A stretch of DNA of 64,000 nt from JBCCFK01 sp965262315 (GTDB lineage Bacteria > Actinomycetota > Acidimicrobiia > Acidimicrobiales > UBA8592): NCBI GenBank assembly GCA_965262315.1, contig CBDHFJ010000159.1, forward strand, positions 16,163-80,162. The letters are read 5' to 3'. Shown here one piece after another: positions 29,033 through 37,951 of the stretch. Position numbers and translations under genes: made by a program. Under the pieces are notes generated by a model. The model did no database searches. It was not told where the DNA came from and saw nothing but the letters and a program-made list of their open reading frames with translations. Positions within the stretch are counted from its first letter, which is position 1; every line of letters begins with the position of its first letter.

Positions 29033-29761
29033 ATGCGAGCGCATGCAGTCGTCGTGGCGTCGCCCGGCCTCCGGCCGGGCGAGGTCCGCTACGACGTCCT
29101 GCGTTCGGACCCGCCCTTGTTGCTGCGCCCCACCCCCGCCGGGCTCCACCTCGTCGGGGGTGCCGCAGGGCCACTCGGAGGCGACGAACTCGACCTGGAG
29201 ATCCACCTCCGGGCGGGAGCCCAGCTGCGCGTTCGGAGCGCCGCCGCCACGGTGGTGTTGCCGGGCGCCGACCCCTCCGATCTCCAGGTCCGTGCAACGG
29301 TCGCCGCGGGTGCCGACCTCCATTGGGCACCCGAGCCCACCGTTTCGGTCCGCGGCAGCAGGCATCGTCAACGCGTCGAGGTCTCGCTCGCATGCGGGGC
29401 CACCGCCCACTGGACCGAGACCCTCGTGTTGGGGCGGACGAAGGAAGCGGGTGGCCGTATCGATGCCACGCTGCGGGTCACCCGCGATGGCCGGCCGATC
29501 ATCCACCAACAGCTCGGATGCGGCGAGCGCTTCCCGGGTTGGGACGGACCGGCGGGCCTGGGCGGCCACCGGGTCGTGTACACCGTCGCGTCGGTTGGCT
29601 GCGCCGCCGGGTCGTCGGTCACCCACGTCGACCGATCGACCGGTGCTCGCGGCATGACCGTGCCGCTGGCGCCCGACGTGGCCCTGACCCAGATCGTCGC
29701 GAACGAACTGCCGGATGCAGCATCGGTGGCGGCGACGCTGGCGGCCCTCGGCATGGACTGA
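29033..29761 (+). CDS. ureD: Urease accessory protein UreD/UreH
   Basis: A 242-residue scaffold that binds apo-urease. Although the family diverges widely, the signature DLEIHLRAGAQLRVRSAAATVV, followed by WAPEPTVSVRGSRHRQ and GGRIDATLRVTRDGRPI, identifies it. It starts four bases after ureG and ends the urease array. A short dyad (AGCACGGC/GCCGTGCT, 29761-29799) follows the stop and may terminate the transcript. Confidence 0.85.
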   Translation: MRAHAVVVASPGLRPGEVRYDVLRSDPPLLLRPTPAGLHLVGGAAGPLGGDELDLEIHLRAGAQLRVRSAAATVVLPGADPSDLQVRATVAAGADLHWAPEPTVSVRGSRHRQRVEVSLACGATAHWTETLVLGRTKEAGGRIDATLRVTRDGRPIIHQQLGCGERFPGWDGPAGLGGHRVVYTVASVGCAAGSSVTHVDRSTGARGMTVPLAPDVALTQIVANELPDAASVAATLAALGMD

Positions 29762-29865
29762 GCACGGCGCCGACGGGCGGCACGTGCGTGTGCCGTGCTG
29801 CGCTCGGGCCCCCGGTCGGCGGCCCCGGAGGCGCCGGCTGGCCAACCTGCTAGGCTGACGCCGAC

Positions 29866-30516
29866 ATGGTTTCGATTCGCTACCGACCCCCCGGCGACAA
29901 CCCGGTCGCCCTGGCGCACGTGCACGCGGTCGGACGCGCTCGCATCCCCACCGAACAGGGGGAGTTCACCGCCACGGCCTATGTGGACGCGGACGGACTG
30001 GAGCACATGGCGTACGTCGCCGCGACCCCCGCTGGCCCGGTCCCCCTCGTCCGCCTCCACTCCGAGTGCCTCACCGGCGACGTGCTGGGTTCGCTGCGCT
30101 GCGACTGCGGCAGCCAGCTGCAACGTGCGCTCCAGATCACGAGCCAGCACGGCGGCATGGTGCTGTACATCCGTGGCCACGAGGGCCGCGGCATCGGCTT
30201 GGGGCAGAAGATGCTGGCCTACGAGCTCCAGGACACCGGCCTCGACACCGTCGAGGCCAACCACGCGCTCGGCCACCCGGCCGACGCCCGGAGCTACGAC
30301 GTTGCCGCCGCCATGCTCCACGATCTGGGCATCACCAGCATCCGGCTGCTCTCGAACAACCCCGCCAAGGTCGACGGCCTCGCCGAACTGGGCATCGACG
30401 TCGTCGAGCAGGTCCCGCTCACGGGCGACGTCACGCCCGAGAACCTCCGCTACCTCGAGACCAAGCGCCAGCGCATGGACCATGGCCTCGGGGTGATCGG
30501 CGAAGAGACCGCGTGA
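29866..30516 (+). CDS. ribA: Second, stand-alone GTP cyclohydrolase II
   Basis: A 216-residue monofunctional RibA-type enzyme, in addition to the RibA domain of ribBA 6 kb upstream. Zinc ligands are in HSECLTGDVLGSLRCDCGSQL and the catalytic region in RGHEGRGIGLGQ; Arg and Tyr/Asn positions look conserved, so GTP opening with formate release is possible. It probably has its own promoter (TAGGCT just before the ATG, leaderless). Its stop overlaps the GTG start of an amidohydrolase (GTGA), so the two products are coupled. It may be a spare riboflavin enzyme or may act on another purine. Confidence 0.9.
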   Translation: MVSIRYRPPGDNPVALAHVHAVGRARIPTEQGEFTATAYVDADGLEHMAYVAATPAGPVPLVRLHSECLTGDVLGSLRCDCGSQLQRALQITSQHGGMVLYIRGHEGRGIGLGQKMLAYELQDTGLDTVEANHALGHPADARSYDVAAAMLHDLGITSIRLLSNNPAKVDGLAELGIDVVEQVPLTGDVTPENLRYLETKRQRMDHGLGVIGEETA

Positions 30517-31883
30517 CCGACCCGACGACGGTCATCCGAGGCACCGTCGTCACCATGAACTCGGCCCGCGCCGTGATCGGCGATGGCGCGGTGGCGATCT
30601 CCGGCGATGCCATCGTCGACGTCGGCAAGCTGGCCGACGTGCGCAGCCGACATCCCCAGGCCCAGGCGGTCGGCCGCGCGGACGACCTGATCCTGCCCGG
30701 CTACGTCAATGCGCACCAGCACCTCACCGGCGACCGGCTCGTGCAGTCGGCCATCCCGGACGACCTGGGGCCTGGGGAGGCGATCTTCTCGTGGTCGGTT
30801 CCGGTCCACGCCCACCACCGGCCTGAAGACGATCTCCTCACGGCCACGCTGACGCTCGTGGAATCCGTGTGCAACGGCATCACCACCACGGTCGAGGCAG
30901 GGACGGTCGCCCATCCACGGCAGGTCGCCGAGGGCGCCCGTCGGGTGGGTGCTCGGATCACGCTGGGGACCTGGGGGTGGGACATCGAGGACGGCCCGTT
31001 CACGGGCTCGGTCGACGAGGTCATCGGCTGGCAGCGCGACGTGCTCGACACAGACCACGGTCCACTGGTGACCCCATGGGTGACGCTGGTCGGCCACGAC
31101 CTGATGTCGGACGAGCTCGTGCAGGCGGCATCGGCCTTGGCCCGCGAGGCCGAGACCGGGCTGACCTTCCATCTCTCGCCCAGCACCAGCGACCCCGAGC
31201 AGTACCTCGCCAAGACGGGCCGACGGCCGGTGGAGCACCTGGCCACGCTCGGCGTGCTCGGCCCAGAGCTGCTGATCGCGCACGGCGTCCACGTGGACGA
31301 CAGCGAAGTCGACCTGCTCGTCGACTCGCAGACCGCCGTCGCCGCGTGCCCGTGGGCGTACCTCCGACTGGGCCAAGGCACCAGCCGCGAGTTCCGCCAT
31401 CTCGACCTGTGGAAGCGGGGCGGCCGGGTGGCACTCGGTTGCGACGCCGAGAACGCGGGCGACTCGGTGGACGGGCTGAAGACCGCGGCGTTGTTCGCCG
31501 GGCTGGCCAAAGACGTCCCGGTTGATCCCACGGCGTTCGGGGTACACGACGCCCTCGAGCTGTTGACGATCAAGGGTGCCGAGGCCATCGGCATGGCCGA
31601 CCGCATCGGCTCCATCGAAGTGGGCAAGCAGGCCGACATCGTCGTTCATGACCGCACCGGCCCGTCGTGGCCACCGCTGGCCGACGACGTCGTGCAGCAA
31701 CTGGTCTGGGGCAGCGACGGCCGCAGCGTCCGCGACGTCTGGATCGCCGGCGCCCACGTGGTGGCCGACGGCCGCCCCACTCGGGTCGACCTCGACGCCC
31801 TCGCTGCGGAGGCCCACGAGGCGTCCGCTGGGATTCTCCAACGCTCGGGCGTCCAACCCGCCCCCCGCTGGCCACAGATCTGA
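30513..31883 (+). CDS. Amidohydrolase of the guanine/triazine deaminase group
   Basis: A 456-residue TIM-barrel metal hydrolase of the TrzN/AtzB/8-oxoguanine deaminase group. Metal ligands: NAHQHLTGD (HxH), HLSPSTSD, AHGVHVDD, and the final Asp in GCDAENAGD. It shares the unusual block SPxxxDPExxxxxxGxRPxxHLAxLGxLGP with the protein at 35331-36722, marking them as paralogs. GTG at 30513 overlaps the RibA stop. A deaminase or dechlorinase acting on a nitrogen ring is expected; the ring is unknown. Confidence 0.82.
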   Translation: MTDPTTVIRGTVVTMNSARAVIGDGAVAISGDAIVDVGKLADVRSRHPQAQAVGRADDLILPGYVNAHQHLTGDRLVQSAIPDDLGPGEAIFSWSVPVHAHHRPEDDLLTATLTLVESVCNGITTTVEAGTVAHPRQVAEGARRVGARITLGTWGWDIEDGPFTGSVDEVIGWQRDVLDTDHGPLVTPWVTLVGHDLMSDELVQAASALAREAETGLTFHLSPSTSDPEQYLAKTGRRPVEHLATLGVLGPELLIAHGVHVDDSEVDLLVDSQTAVAACPWAYLRLGQGTSREFRHLDLWKRGGRVALGCDAENAGDSVDGLKTAALFAGLAKDVPVDPTAFGVHDALELLTIKGAEAIGMADRIGSIEVGKQADIVVHDRTGPSWPPLADDVVQQLVWGSDGRSVRDVWIAGAHVVADGRPTRVDLDALAAEAHEASAGILQRSGVQPAPRWPQI

Positions 31884-31915
31884 ACCGGCGCTCGCCGCTG
31901 CGAACCCACCGCATC

Positions 31916-31948
31916 AACCTGCAACCACCTCAGAGGACGTTGCAGGTT
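31916..31948. repeat. Palindromic repeat, copy 1
   Basis: Arms AACCTGCAAC and GTTGCAGGTT, with an inner CCTC-A-GAGG, form an almost complete 33-base palindrome after the amidohydrolase stop. It shares the outer AACCTGYAAC and inner YCTC layout with the elements at 32039 and 57710. There is no T-run. Confidence 0.6.
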
Positions 31949-32038
31949 CCGACCACCCTGCGCGGTCAACCAGCAACCAGCCCGGACGCAACAGCGGGGT
32001 TCCGCTCGGTCGCTGTCTTCATACCAACCAGCCACCCC

Positions 32039-32075
32039 GAGACCTGTAACGGTCTCTGAGACCGTTACAGGTCTC
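32039..32075. repeat. Palindromic repeat, copy 2
   Basis: Two perfect 18-base arms (GAGACCTGTAACGGTCTC and its complement) around one T. The core ACCTGTAACGGTCTC is identical to the element at 57710-57742, 25 kb away, so this is a dispersed element and not only a local terminator. The rest of the 31884-32208 gap holds copy 1, a possible degenerate copy near 32091-32125, and the operator at 32142. Confidence 0.75.
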
Positions 32076-32141
32076 GCCACGGTCAGCGGTCGACCTGCAC
32101 CGACCTCTGAGAACGTCGCCGTTGGGGGCGGCGGGGTTCGG

Positions 32142-32160
32142 CGGTCTGACCATCAGACCG
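32142..32160. promoter_or_regulatory. FadR-type operator upstream of the VOC gene
   Basis: CGGTCTGACCATCAGACCG contains the core GGTCTGACC plus the right flank ATC of the operator seen at 55551, and it forms an eight-base inverted repeat. A possible -10 (CTAGGGT) lies just downstream, 49 bases before the VOC ATG. The inferred regulator is the GntR protein at 54721-55441. Confidence 0.6.
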
Positions 32161-32208
32161 TTTGCTAGGGTCCAGGCACACGATGCCGACACTCCTGGGG
32201 GATCCGTC

Positions 32209-32751
32209 ATGAGCGAGCCGTATCCGAACATTCTCGTGTTCGTCGACTTCCCCGTCGACGACGTCGAGGCCGCCACCACGTTCTACGAGAACGTGATGGG
32301 CTGGGAGATCGAGACCCGGATCCCGGGCGTGTTCAACCGCATCGTGCCGGGCCAGAACTTCAAGGTCGACGACGGGTCGCAGGGACCCACCGGCAACCTC
32401 CACATGGGCATCTCGCTGGCCGGCGATGCCCGCCCCGATCCTCGCAGCGATGCTGACCGGAACACCCCGAAGCGGCAGATGCACGACGGCGGCCGTACCA
32501 CCCGGGCGTGGATCCTGGTGTCGGACGACGACGACATCGAGGCGATCATGGATCGCGCCGTCGCCAATGGCGGCACCGAGCTGTGGCGGAAGCACTTCTG
32601 GAAGGAATTCGGCGGGGCCAACGCGTCGTTCCTCGACCCGTGGGGCAACCAGATCATGTTGTGGCTGCACCTCGAGGGCATCGAGCAGGACGAGGAGACC
32701 CACGAACTCGTCGGCGACGCCACCCTCCCCGAGGGCTACACCATCGAGTAG
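32209..32751 (+). CDS. VOC (glyoxalase/dioxygenase fold) protein
   Basis: A 180-residue vicinal-oxygen-chelate protein. NILVFVDFPVDDVEAATTFYENVMGWEI is the N-terminal beta-alpha-beta-beta-beta module, and ASFLDPWGNQIMLWLHLEGIE the second, with Glu as likely metal ligand. The ATG at 32209 gives MSEPYPNIL and sits 49 bases downstream of a FadR-type operator. A second VOC protein at 55606 has the same operator. Ring-opening dioxygenase, isomerase or lyase activity are all possible. Confidence 0.75.
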   Translation: MSEPYPNILVFVDFPVDDVEAATTFYENVMGWEIETRIPGVFNRIVPGQNFKVDDGSQGPTGNLHMGISLAGDARPDPRSDADRNTPKRQMHDGGRTTRAWILVSDDDDIEAIMDRAVANGGTELWRKHFWKEFGGANASFLDPWGNQIMLWLHLEGIEQDEETHELVGDATLPEGYTIE

Positions 32752-32779
32752 TCAGAGCCGTCGAGCCTCGCCTCGCACC

Positions 32780-33250
32780 GTGCGCGCGCCATCTCGGCTG
32801 GCCACCTTCTGCGTCGCGGCGGTCCTGGCTGCATGCGGCGGCCAGGAGAGTGCAGCACCGGACCCGACGCCCGAGCCTGACGGCCTCTCCGCTGCGTGTC
32901 AGAACGCCGTCGACGAGACGCTCGTCGAGGTCGACGCGACACTCGCAGCCGCAGCGGCCGAGGACCTGAACCAAGACGAGCCGCTTCCCGAATTCGGCGC
33001 ATCGCTCGAGGCGCAGTGCTCGTCGGACGAGTACGTCGACATGTGGGGCGAGCTCATCATCGGCACCTGGATCGACGACCTCGAGGACGACCCATCCGAT
33101 CTCCGAGTCATCGCGCGGGTGACCCTGGTCCAGCAGATGTGTGAGCTCGCAGGCAACGGCAGCCGCCTTCGACCCGGCGCACAGATCGCGTGCGGCTTCG
33201 CCGAGGTCGCCGGTGTCGAGCCCTGGTACGCGCCATTGGTCGACGACTGA
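32780..33250 (+). CDS. Small putative lipoprotein
   Basis: A 156-residue protein with a short signal (RAPSRLATFCVAAVL) ending in the lipobox LAAC, followed by a Pro/Glu linker (SAAPDPTPEPDG). The rest is acidic and holds four Cys, probably paired outside the membrane. The domain is not one I recognise. GTG at 32780 is the only start that leaves a proper signal peptide. It is convergent with the oxygenase gene at 33310. Confidence 0.65.
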   Translation: MRAPSRLATFCVAAVLAACGGQESAAPDPTPEPDGLSAACQNAVDETLVEVDATLAAAAAEDLNQDEPLPEFGASLEAQCSSDEYVDMWGELIIGTWIDDLEDDPSDLRVIARVTLVQQMCELAGNGSRLRPGAQIACGFAEVAGVEPWYAPLVDD

Positions 33251-33309
33251 CCCGGCCCTCGTACCTGCCGCTGACTCAGGGCGGTGGCGGGACGAGCCGA
33301 CCCGCCTGG

Positions 33310-34290
33310 TCAGTTCAGGCCGGCCATGGACTTGGCGGTGATCCACTCGCCTGCAACGACCGGTTCGTAGTGCAGGGGGTGCTCGTCGTCGACGGTGGTC
33401 GGGATGGTCTCGATCACCGCCCCGAACGACGGCTGGAAGAAGTAGGGCACCGACACGCGGTCCTTGGACGCCTCCTCGCCCTCGGGCACCACCACTCGGT
33501 GCAGGGTCGACACCCAACGGTCGTTGGTCCAGCGGGCCATGAGATCCCCCAGGTTCACCACGAACGCCCCCGGCAGGAGGGGCACGTCGTGCCAGACACC
33601 GTCCACCGAGATCTGGAGGCCGGGAATCTGCTCGACGGCGATCACCGTGAACGCCCCGTAGTCGGTGTGTCCACCGCGGCGGAGTTGGCCCGGCGCAACC
33701 TCACCGTCCACTGGCGGATACCAGTTCGCCAGGAGCAGGCTCGTGTGATCGGCGATCTTGTCGTCGAACCAGTCGACCGACAGGTCCAGGGCGGCAGCGA
33801 AGACCGGCAGCATCGACCGACACAGGCCCTCGAGTGCCGCCTGGTAGGCCTCGAACGCCCTGCGGAGATCAGCAGGCTGTTCGGGCCACAGGTTCTCCCG
33901 GAAGATCGCCTCGTAGCCCTCGACCGTGGCGCGCCGGCGGACCTCGGGGTCGTCGAAGCCGCTCACGTTGTACGACTCGCAGAGGTCGGGCGGGGTCTCG
34001 TCGCCCAATGTGGCCGCCAACGACGTCGTGTCCATCCCCAGGTAGCCGCGGAAGTCGAACTCGCTCGGCGGAGCGACGCGATCCTTCTCGGCGCGATCGA
34101 GCCGGAAGAAGGCCCGCGCCGTCGCCACGACGGCCTCGGTCAGCCCAGGATCGACCCCGTGTCCGCTGACGGCGAAGAAGCCGATGTCGCGGCACGCGCG
34201 GTCGACCGCAGCTGCCGCTGCGGCGAGGGCATGGGCATCGCCGGTGAGCGCACCGGAAAGATCGATGACGGGGACGTCGATGGTGGGCAT
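33310..34290 (-). CDS. 2-oxoglutarate/Fe(II) oxygenase, isopenicillin N synthase-like
   Basis: A 326-residue non-haem iron oxygenase. The DIOX_N part (VPVIDLSGAL, DIGFFAVSGHGV) precedes the jelly-roll core; the iron triad is HTD in GGHTDYGAFTVI and the distal His in STLHRVV, with the co-substrate Arg in RVSVPYFF. Relatives hydroxylate, desaturate or cyclise small molecules. The ATG at 34290 overlaps the stop of the LLM gene, so it closes the leftward array. Substrate is unknown. Confidence 0.88.
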   Translation of the reverse strand: MPTIDVPVIDLSGALTGDAHALAAAAAAVDRACRDIGFFAVSGHGVDPGLTEAVVATARAFFRLDRAEKDRVAPPSEFDFRGYLGMDTTSLAATLGDETPPDLCESYNVSGFDDPEVRRRATVEGYEAIFRENLWPEQPADLRRAFEAYQAALEGLCRSMLPVFAAALDLSVDWFDDKIADHTSLLLANWYPPVDGEVAPGQLRRGGHTDYGAFTVIAVEQIPGLQISVDGVWHDVPLLPGAFVVNLGDLMARWTNDRWVSTLHRVVVPEGEEASKDRVSVPYFFQPSFGAVIETIPTTVDDEHPLHYEPVVAGEWITAKSMAGLN

Positions 34291-35321
34291 CACGGGCTCC
34301 TGATCTGATCGATGACGGCAGCGAAGCCGTCGATGGTTTCGCGCAGGCCGGTGGCCATGTCGGCCCGCATGACCGCAGCGAGGTTGAGGCTGGCCGAGGT
34401 GAACCCGAGGTCGGCGATCGCCGCCATCTGTTCGACCACCTCGGCGGGCGTGCCGACGACGGCGTAGTTGGTGATCCACTCGTCGGGCACGAGGTCGACC
34501 AGGGCCGGGTCGTCGTGGCGGTCGAGGTCGAAGTACCAGCCCGTGCTGCGGGCCAGCGCCGCCTCGATCTCGGTCAGGCGGGCCGGGTCGAGCTCGGCCG
34601 GCCGGATGATGGCGAGATAGTGGGCCACGTACCGGACGACGCTGGCCCGAGCGAGGGCGGCATCCTCGGACACACACAGCGTGAGCCGAGGCGCGACCTC
34701 GACCTCGGCGGGATCCCGGCCGACCCTGGCCGCGCCCTCGGCCAGCCACCCTCGGTACTGGGCCGCCATCGCCGGCGTGAAATGACGAGCGCCCACCAGC
34801 GCGATGTCGGCCAGCTCGCCTGTCAGCTGCATGACCTGGCGGCTGCGAGTCCCCACCGAGATCGGCACGGGAACCTCGGGCGGGCGGATCAGCGACGCGC
34901 CCCGGATCGGAAACAGCTCGCCGTCGAGTTCGACCTCCTCGCCGGCCAGGAGGCCACGGATCCCGACGATGGCCTCACGCAGCGCCCGAACCGGCCGGGC
35001 GTACTCGACAGCGAGATCCTCGAGGCCGGCACCCACACCGATGCCCAGGAACATCCGACCGTTACTGTGCTCCTGCAGGGTCGACAGCATCCCGGCGAGC
35101 ACCGCTGGGTGCCGGGTGTAGGGGTTGGTGACCATGGCCCCGATGTGTACGCGGTCGGTGGCCTCGGCGATCAGTGCCTGGAGCACGAAGCAGTCGGGCC
35201 AGAACACCACGTCGGAGATGCCCAGCCGGTCGAAGCCGACCTCCTCCACGCGTCGGGCCAACGACACCGCCTCGGCGGTCGACATGCCCGGGGAGATCTC
35301 GGCTTCGAGCGTGTGCAGCAT
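34290..35321 (-). CDS. LLM-class (luciferase-like) flavin or F420 enzyme
   Basis: A 343-residue TIM-barrel enzyme of the luciferase-like superfamily. FDRLGISDVVFW, HIGAMVTNPYTRHPAVLA and NGRMFLGIGVGAGLEDLAV are typical of the F420-dependent, methylene-H4MPT-reductase-like branch common in actinobacteria, though FMN use cannot be excluded. In catabolic clusters such enzymes oxygenate or open heterocycles. Nine bases separate it from the amidohydrolase stop upstream; the stop overlaps the oxygenase ATG. Confidence 0.85.
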   Translation of the reverse strand: MLHTLEAEISPGMSTAEAVSLARRVEEVGFDRLGISDVVFWPDCFVLQALIAEATDRVHIGAMVTNPYTRHPAVLAGMLSTLQEHSNGRMFLGIGVGAGLEDLAVEYARPVRALREAIVGIRGLLAGEEVELDGELFPIRGASLIRPPEVPVPISVGTRSRQVMQLTGELADIALVGARHFTPAMAAQYRGWLAEGAARVGRDPAEVEVAPRLTLCVSEDAALARASVVRYVAHYLAIIRPAELDPARLTEIEAALARSTGWYFDLDRHDDPALVDLVPDEWITNYAVVGTPAEVVEQMAAIADLGFTSASLNLAAVMRADMATGLRETIDGFAAVIDQIRSP

Positions 35322-35330
35322 CGCCGCCGC

Positions 35331-36722
35331 CTACCAGACCGGGTACTTGGCCTTGTCGGGCAGGCCGGACCTCGCGGTGATGGCCTCACCGGCGCGCTGG
35401 GCGGCGGCGTACATCGCTTCCTCGTCGATGGTGGTCATCTTCCCGTCTTCGACGACCACCGCCCCGTCGCACACGACGGTGTGGACGCCGCGGCCGTCGG
35501 CCGACCAGACCAGCTGATTCATCACGTTCAGCAGTGGTCGCCACTCGGGTCGGTCGGTGTCGTGCAGGACCACGTCGGCCTTCTTGCCCACCTCGAGCGA
35601 GCCGATCTGGTCGCCCATCTGCATCGCCTCGGCCCCGCCGATGGTGGCCATCTCGTACGCTTTCTCGGCGGGGAACATCTGCGGGTCCTGGCGGGCGTCC
35701 TTGAAGAGACCCGCCACCAGGTAGGTGGCCCGCATCAGGTCGGAGTAGTTGGAGGCGTTGTTGCCGTCGGTGCCGATGCCGACGTTGATGCCCGACATCA
35801 CCATCTCCGGGAACTTGCCGACCTGGGTGACGCCGTAGCTGACCTTGAGCGCCGTGGTCGGGCAGTGCGACACGTGGGTGCCGGTCTCGGCCATGATCGC
35901 CAGCTCCTGATCGTCCACCTGCACGCAGTGCGTCATGGTGACGTCGGGGCCGAGGATGCCGAGCTCGGCCAGGTGGATCATCGGCCGGTGCCCGAACTCC
36001 TCGACGAAGCCTTCGGGGTCGAGCTTTGCGGGCGACATGTGGAAGCTCATGCCCACACCGTGCTCGGTGGCCAGCTCTCGTGCGCCTTTCCACAGCGGAT
36101 CGGACGCCGTGGTGTGGCCGACCAGGATCGAGGTGGCGCCGATCCGGTCGTCGGCGGTGGCCGGGAAAGCTTCGAGCTGGCGCTGCAGGAACGCAAGAGA
36201 CTGGTCGGTGTCCTGCTTGTAGACGTCGGGCTCGGGTGGGAGATCCCAGACCCACTTGCCCACCCGGCCGCGGATCCCTGCCTCCTGCAACCCGTCGACG
36301 ACGTCGTCGAGGAACCGGATGGTGCCGGCCTCGAGGAACGTGGTGGTGCCCGACTTCAGCATCTCGGCTGCCGCCAGCTGGCCCGACAGCCGCTCCTCCT
36401 CGGCCGTGTAGACCGAGTAGAGCGGGCACAGCCACATGAACACGTTCTCCTCGAACGGCGTGTCGTCGGGGACGTACCCCCTGGTCAGCGGCTCGCCGGT
36501 GATGTGGATGTGTGTGTTGACCAGGCCAGGGGTGACCACGAAGCGATCGCCGCCGAGGGTGCGAGCCGCCTCGTATCTGGCCGCGAGATCCGAGGCCTTG
36601 CCGACCTCGACGATCTCGTTGCCCCGGATCGCGACCGCGCCATCACGGATGATGTCGCGGGCCTCGTTCATGGTGACCACGTACCAGCCCTTGATCAGCA
36701 GATCGATCGGCTCAGTTCCCAC
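35331..36722 (-). CDS. Amidohydrolase, paralog of the 30.5-kb enzyme
   Basis: A 463-residue metal-dependent hydrolase of the AtzB/TrzN/guanine deaminase group. Ligands: NTHIHITGEP (HxH), FHMSPAKLDPE, THCVQVDDQE and the final Asp in GTDGNNASNYSD. C-terminal strands (GSLEVGKKADVVLHD) are complete. GTG at 36722 (VGTEPIDLLIKG) follows GAGAGGAG. First of three tightly linked leftward genes with the LLM enzyme and the oxygenase. Deamination or loss of an amine/halide from a nitrogen ring is the expected chemistry. Confidence 0.85.
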   Translation of the reverse strand: MGTEPIDLLIKGWYVVTMNEARDIIRDGAVAIRGNEIVEVGKASDLAARYEAARTLGGDRFVVTPGLVNTHIHITGEPLTRGYVPDDTPFEENVFMWLCPLYSVYTAEEERLSGQLAAAEMLKSGTTTFLEAGTIRFLDDVVDGLQEAGIRGRVGKWVWDLPPEPDVYKQDTDQSLAFLQRQLEAFPATADDRIGATSILVGHTTASDPLWKGARELATEHGVGMSFHMSPAKLDPEGFVEEFGHRPMIHLAELGILGPDVTMTHCVQVDDQELAIMAETGTHVSHCPTTALKVSYGVTQVGKFPEMVMSGINVGIGTDGNNASNYSDLMRATYLVAGLFKDARQDPQMFPAEKAYEMATIGGAEAMQMGDQIGSLEVGKKADVVLHDTDRPEWRPLLNVMNQLVWSADGRGVHTVVCDGAVVVEDGKMTTIDEEAMYAAAQRAGEAITARSGLPDKAKYPVW

Positions 36723-36742
36723 GTCGTTGCTCCTCTCTTCCC

Positions 36743-36790
36743 TTCTGCCAGCGTGGAGTCATGCCATGGCATGACGCCACGCTGGCAGAA
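36743..36790. repeat. 48-base near-perfect palindrome
   Basis: Two 24-base arms (starting TTCTGCCAGCGTGG, centred on 36766/36767) match at 23 of 24 positions. It fills the gap between the methyltransferase stop and the amidohydrolase start. Neither side has a T-run. It is unrelated in sequence to the AACCTG palindromes. Confidence 0.75.
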
Positions 36791-36794
36791 CGGG

Positions 36795-37899
36795 TTACCG
36801 GGCTGCTCCCGGCTCGGTTCTCGGTTTGGTGGCCACGAACGTCTGCTGGAAACCGATGGGCTCGACGAGGCGGAGGGCCACGAAACCCGCCTCGGTGAGC
36901 CACTCGGAGAAGTCCTTGTGGGTGAAGGTGAAACCCTTCACGGTGCTGGCCATCATCGTCGTGCCCATCAGCACGGCGTGCGGGTTGAACTTCCGCTCCA
37001 TGTCGGGGAAGTAGTCCGCCAGGAGGAGACGCCCCTCGGGCTTCAGTGCCCGGAAGGCCCGGTCGATGAGATGACGCGCGCCCTCGACCCCCTCGGTCCG
37101 GCACACGTGGCCGAGGACCACGATGTCGTAGTGGTCCGGCTCGATGTCGATCGTGTGGAAGTCGCCTGGCCGGAACTCGCAGCGGTCGGCCACCCCGTGT
37201 TCGGCCGTCTTGGCCTGTGCGACGCCGATGGACACCCGGCAGGTCGTTCACCACGGCCGTGCCCTCGGGGCAGCCGTTGAGGATGGCGATCGCCCACGGG
37301 GCGCCGCCGGCGCCGAGGTCGAGGACCCGCGGCGCCGGCTGGGCCGAGTACCTGATCTTGAGGTCGGCTCGGGTCGCACACCGGAACATCGTCGTGAACG
37401 TGCCCTCGACCAGCGGCACGTAGAAGGCGGCTCGGGCTCGTCCTCGATGGGCGTCGCCGGCCTGCCCTGCTTCACCGTCTCGGCCAGCCGGGTCCAGTTC
37501 TCGTGAGGTCCGGGAGCGACCGGGATGAGCGATGCCATCGACGGCGGGCCCGTCGGTGACCAGATAGCGCTTGGCGGTGTCGTTGAGCTCGTAGATGTCG
37601 ACGAACTGGTCGAGCAGGCCCTGGGCCACCACGCCATCGAGCAGCGACCGGAGGTGGTCGACGGGACAGTCCAGCTCGCCAGCCAGCACCTCGATGGTGG
37701 TGGGCCCGGTCCGCTGGAGGGTGTCGAAGACGCCGAGCTCGATCGCCGCGAGCAGGATGTAGTACCGGCCAAGCCCCTCGATCGCGGCCCACACCGGGGC
37801 GGCCGCCGGTGGCTTGTAGTCGGTCCACGGACGCCCTTTGTGCGCCATCGTGTGCGACTTCTTCAACTCCGGATAGGGAGGGTCGCGCGGTTCCGACAT
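36795..37899 (-). pseudogene. SAM-dependent O-methyltransferase, three frameshifts
   Basis: About 367 residues of a plant-type/hydroxyneurosporene O-methyltransferase. N-terminal dimerisation helices (VWAAIEGLGRYYILLAAIELGVFDTL), then the SAM site VLDLGAGGAPWAIAIL with NDLPG, then CEFRPGDFHTIDIEPDHYDIVVLGHV and GRLLLADYFPD. The frame changes near 37530, near 37440 and near 37240, yet each piece is well conserved. ATG at 37899 gives MSEPRDPPYPELKK. Three indels in one gene are either a poorly sequenced patch or recent inactivation. Confidence 0.75.
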
Positions 37900-37951
37900 C
37901 ACGCTCCCCGGCAGTGGTCGGTCGGCCAGGTCCCCCCGTTCGCCCGCTTTC

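Noticed and set aside
24146..31883. The URC uracil-degradation pathway
   Set aside because: The RibA-like gene fits, but no DUF1688 Urc4-type gene or uracil phosphoribosyltransferase is present.
31916..32075. CRISPR-like repeat pair
   Set aside because: Only two neighbouring palindromes of different sequence and length, no regular spacers, no cas genes.
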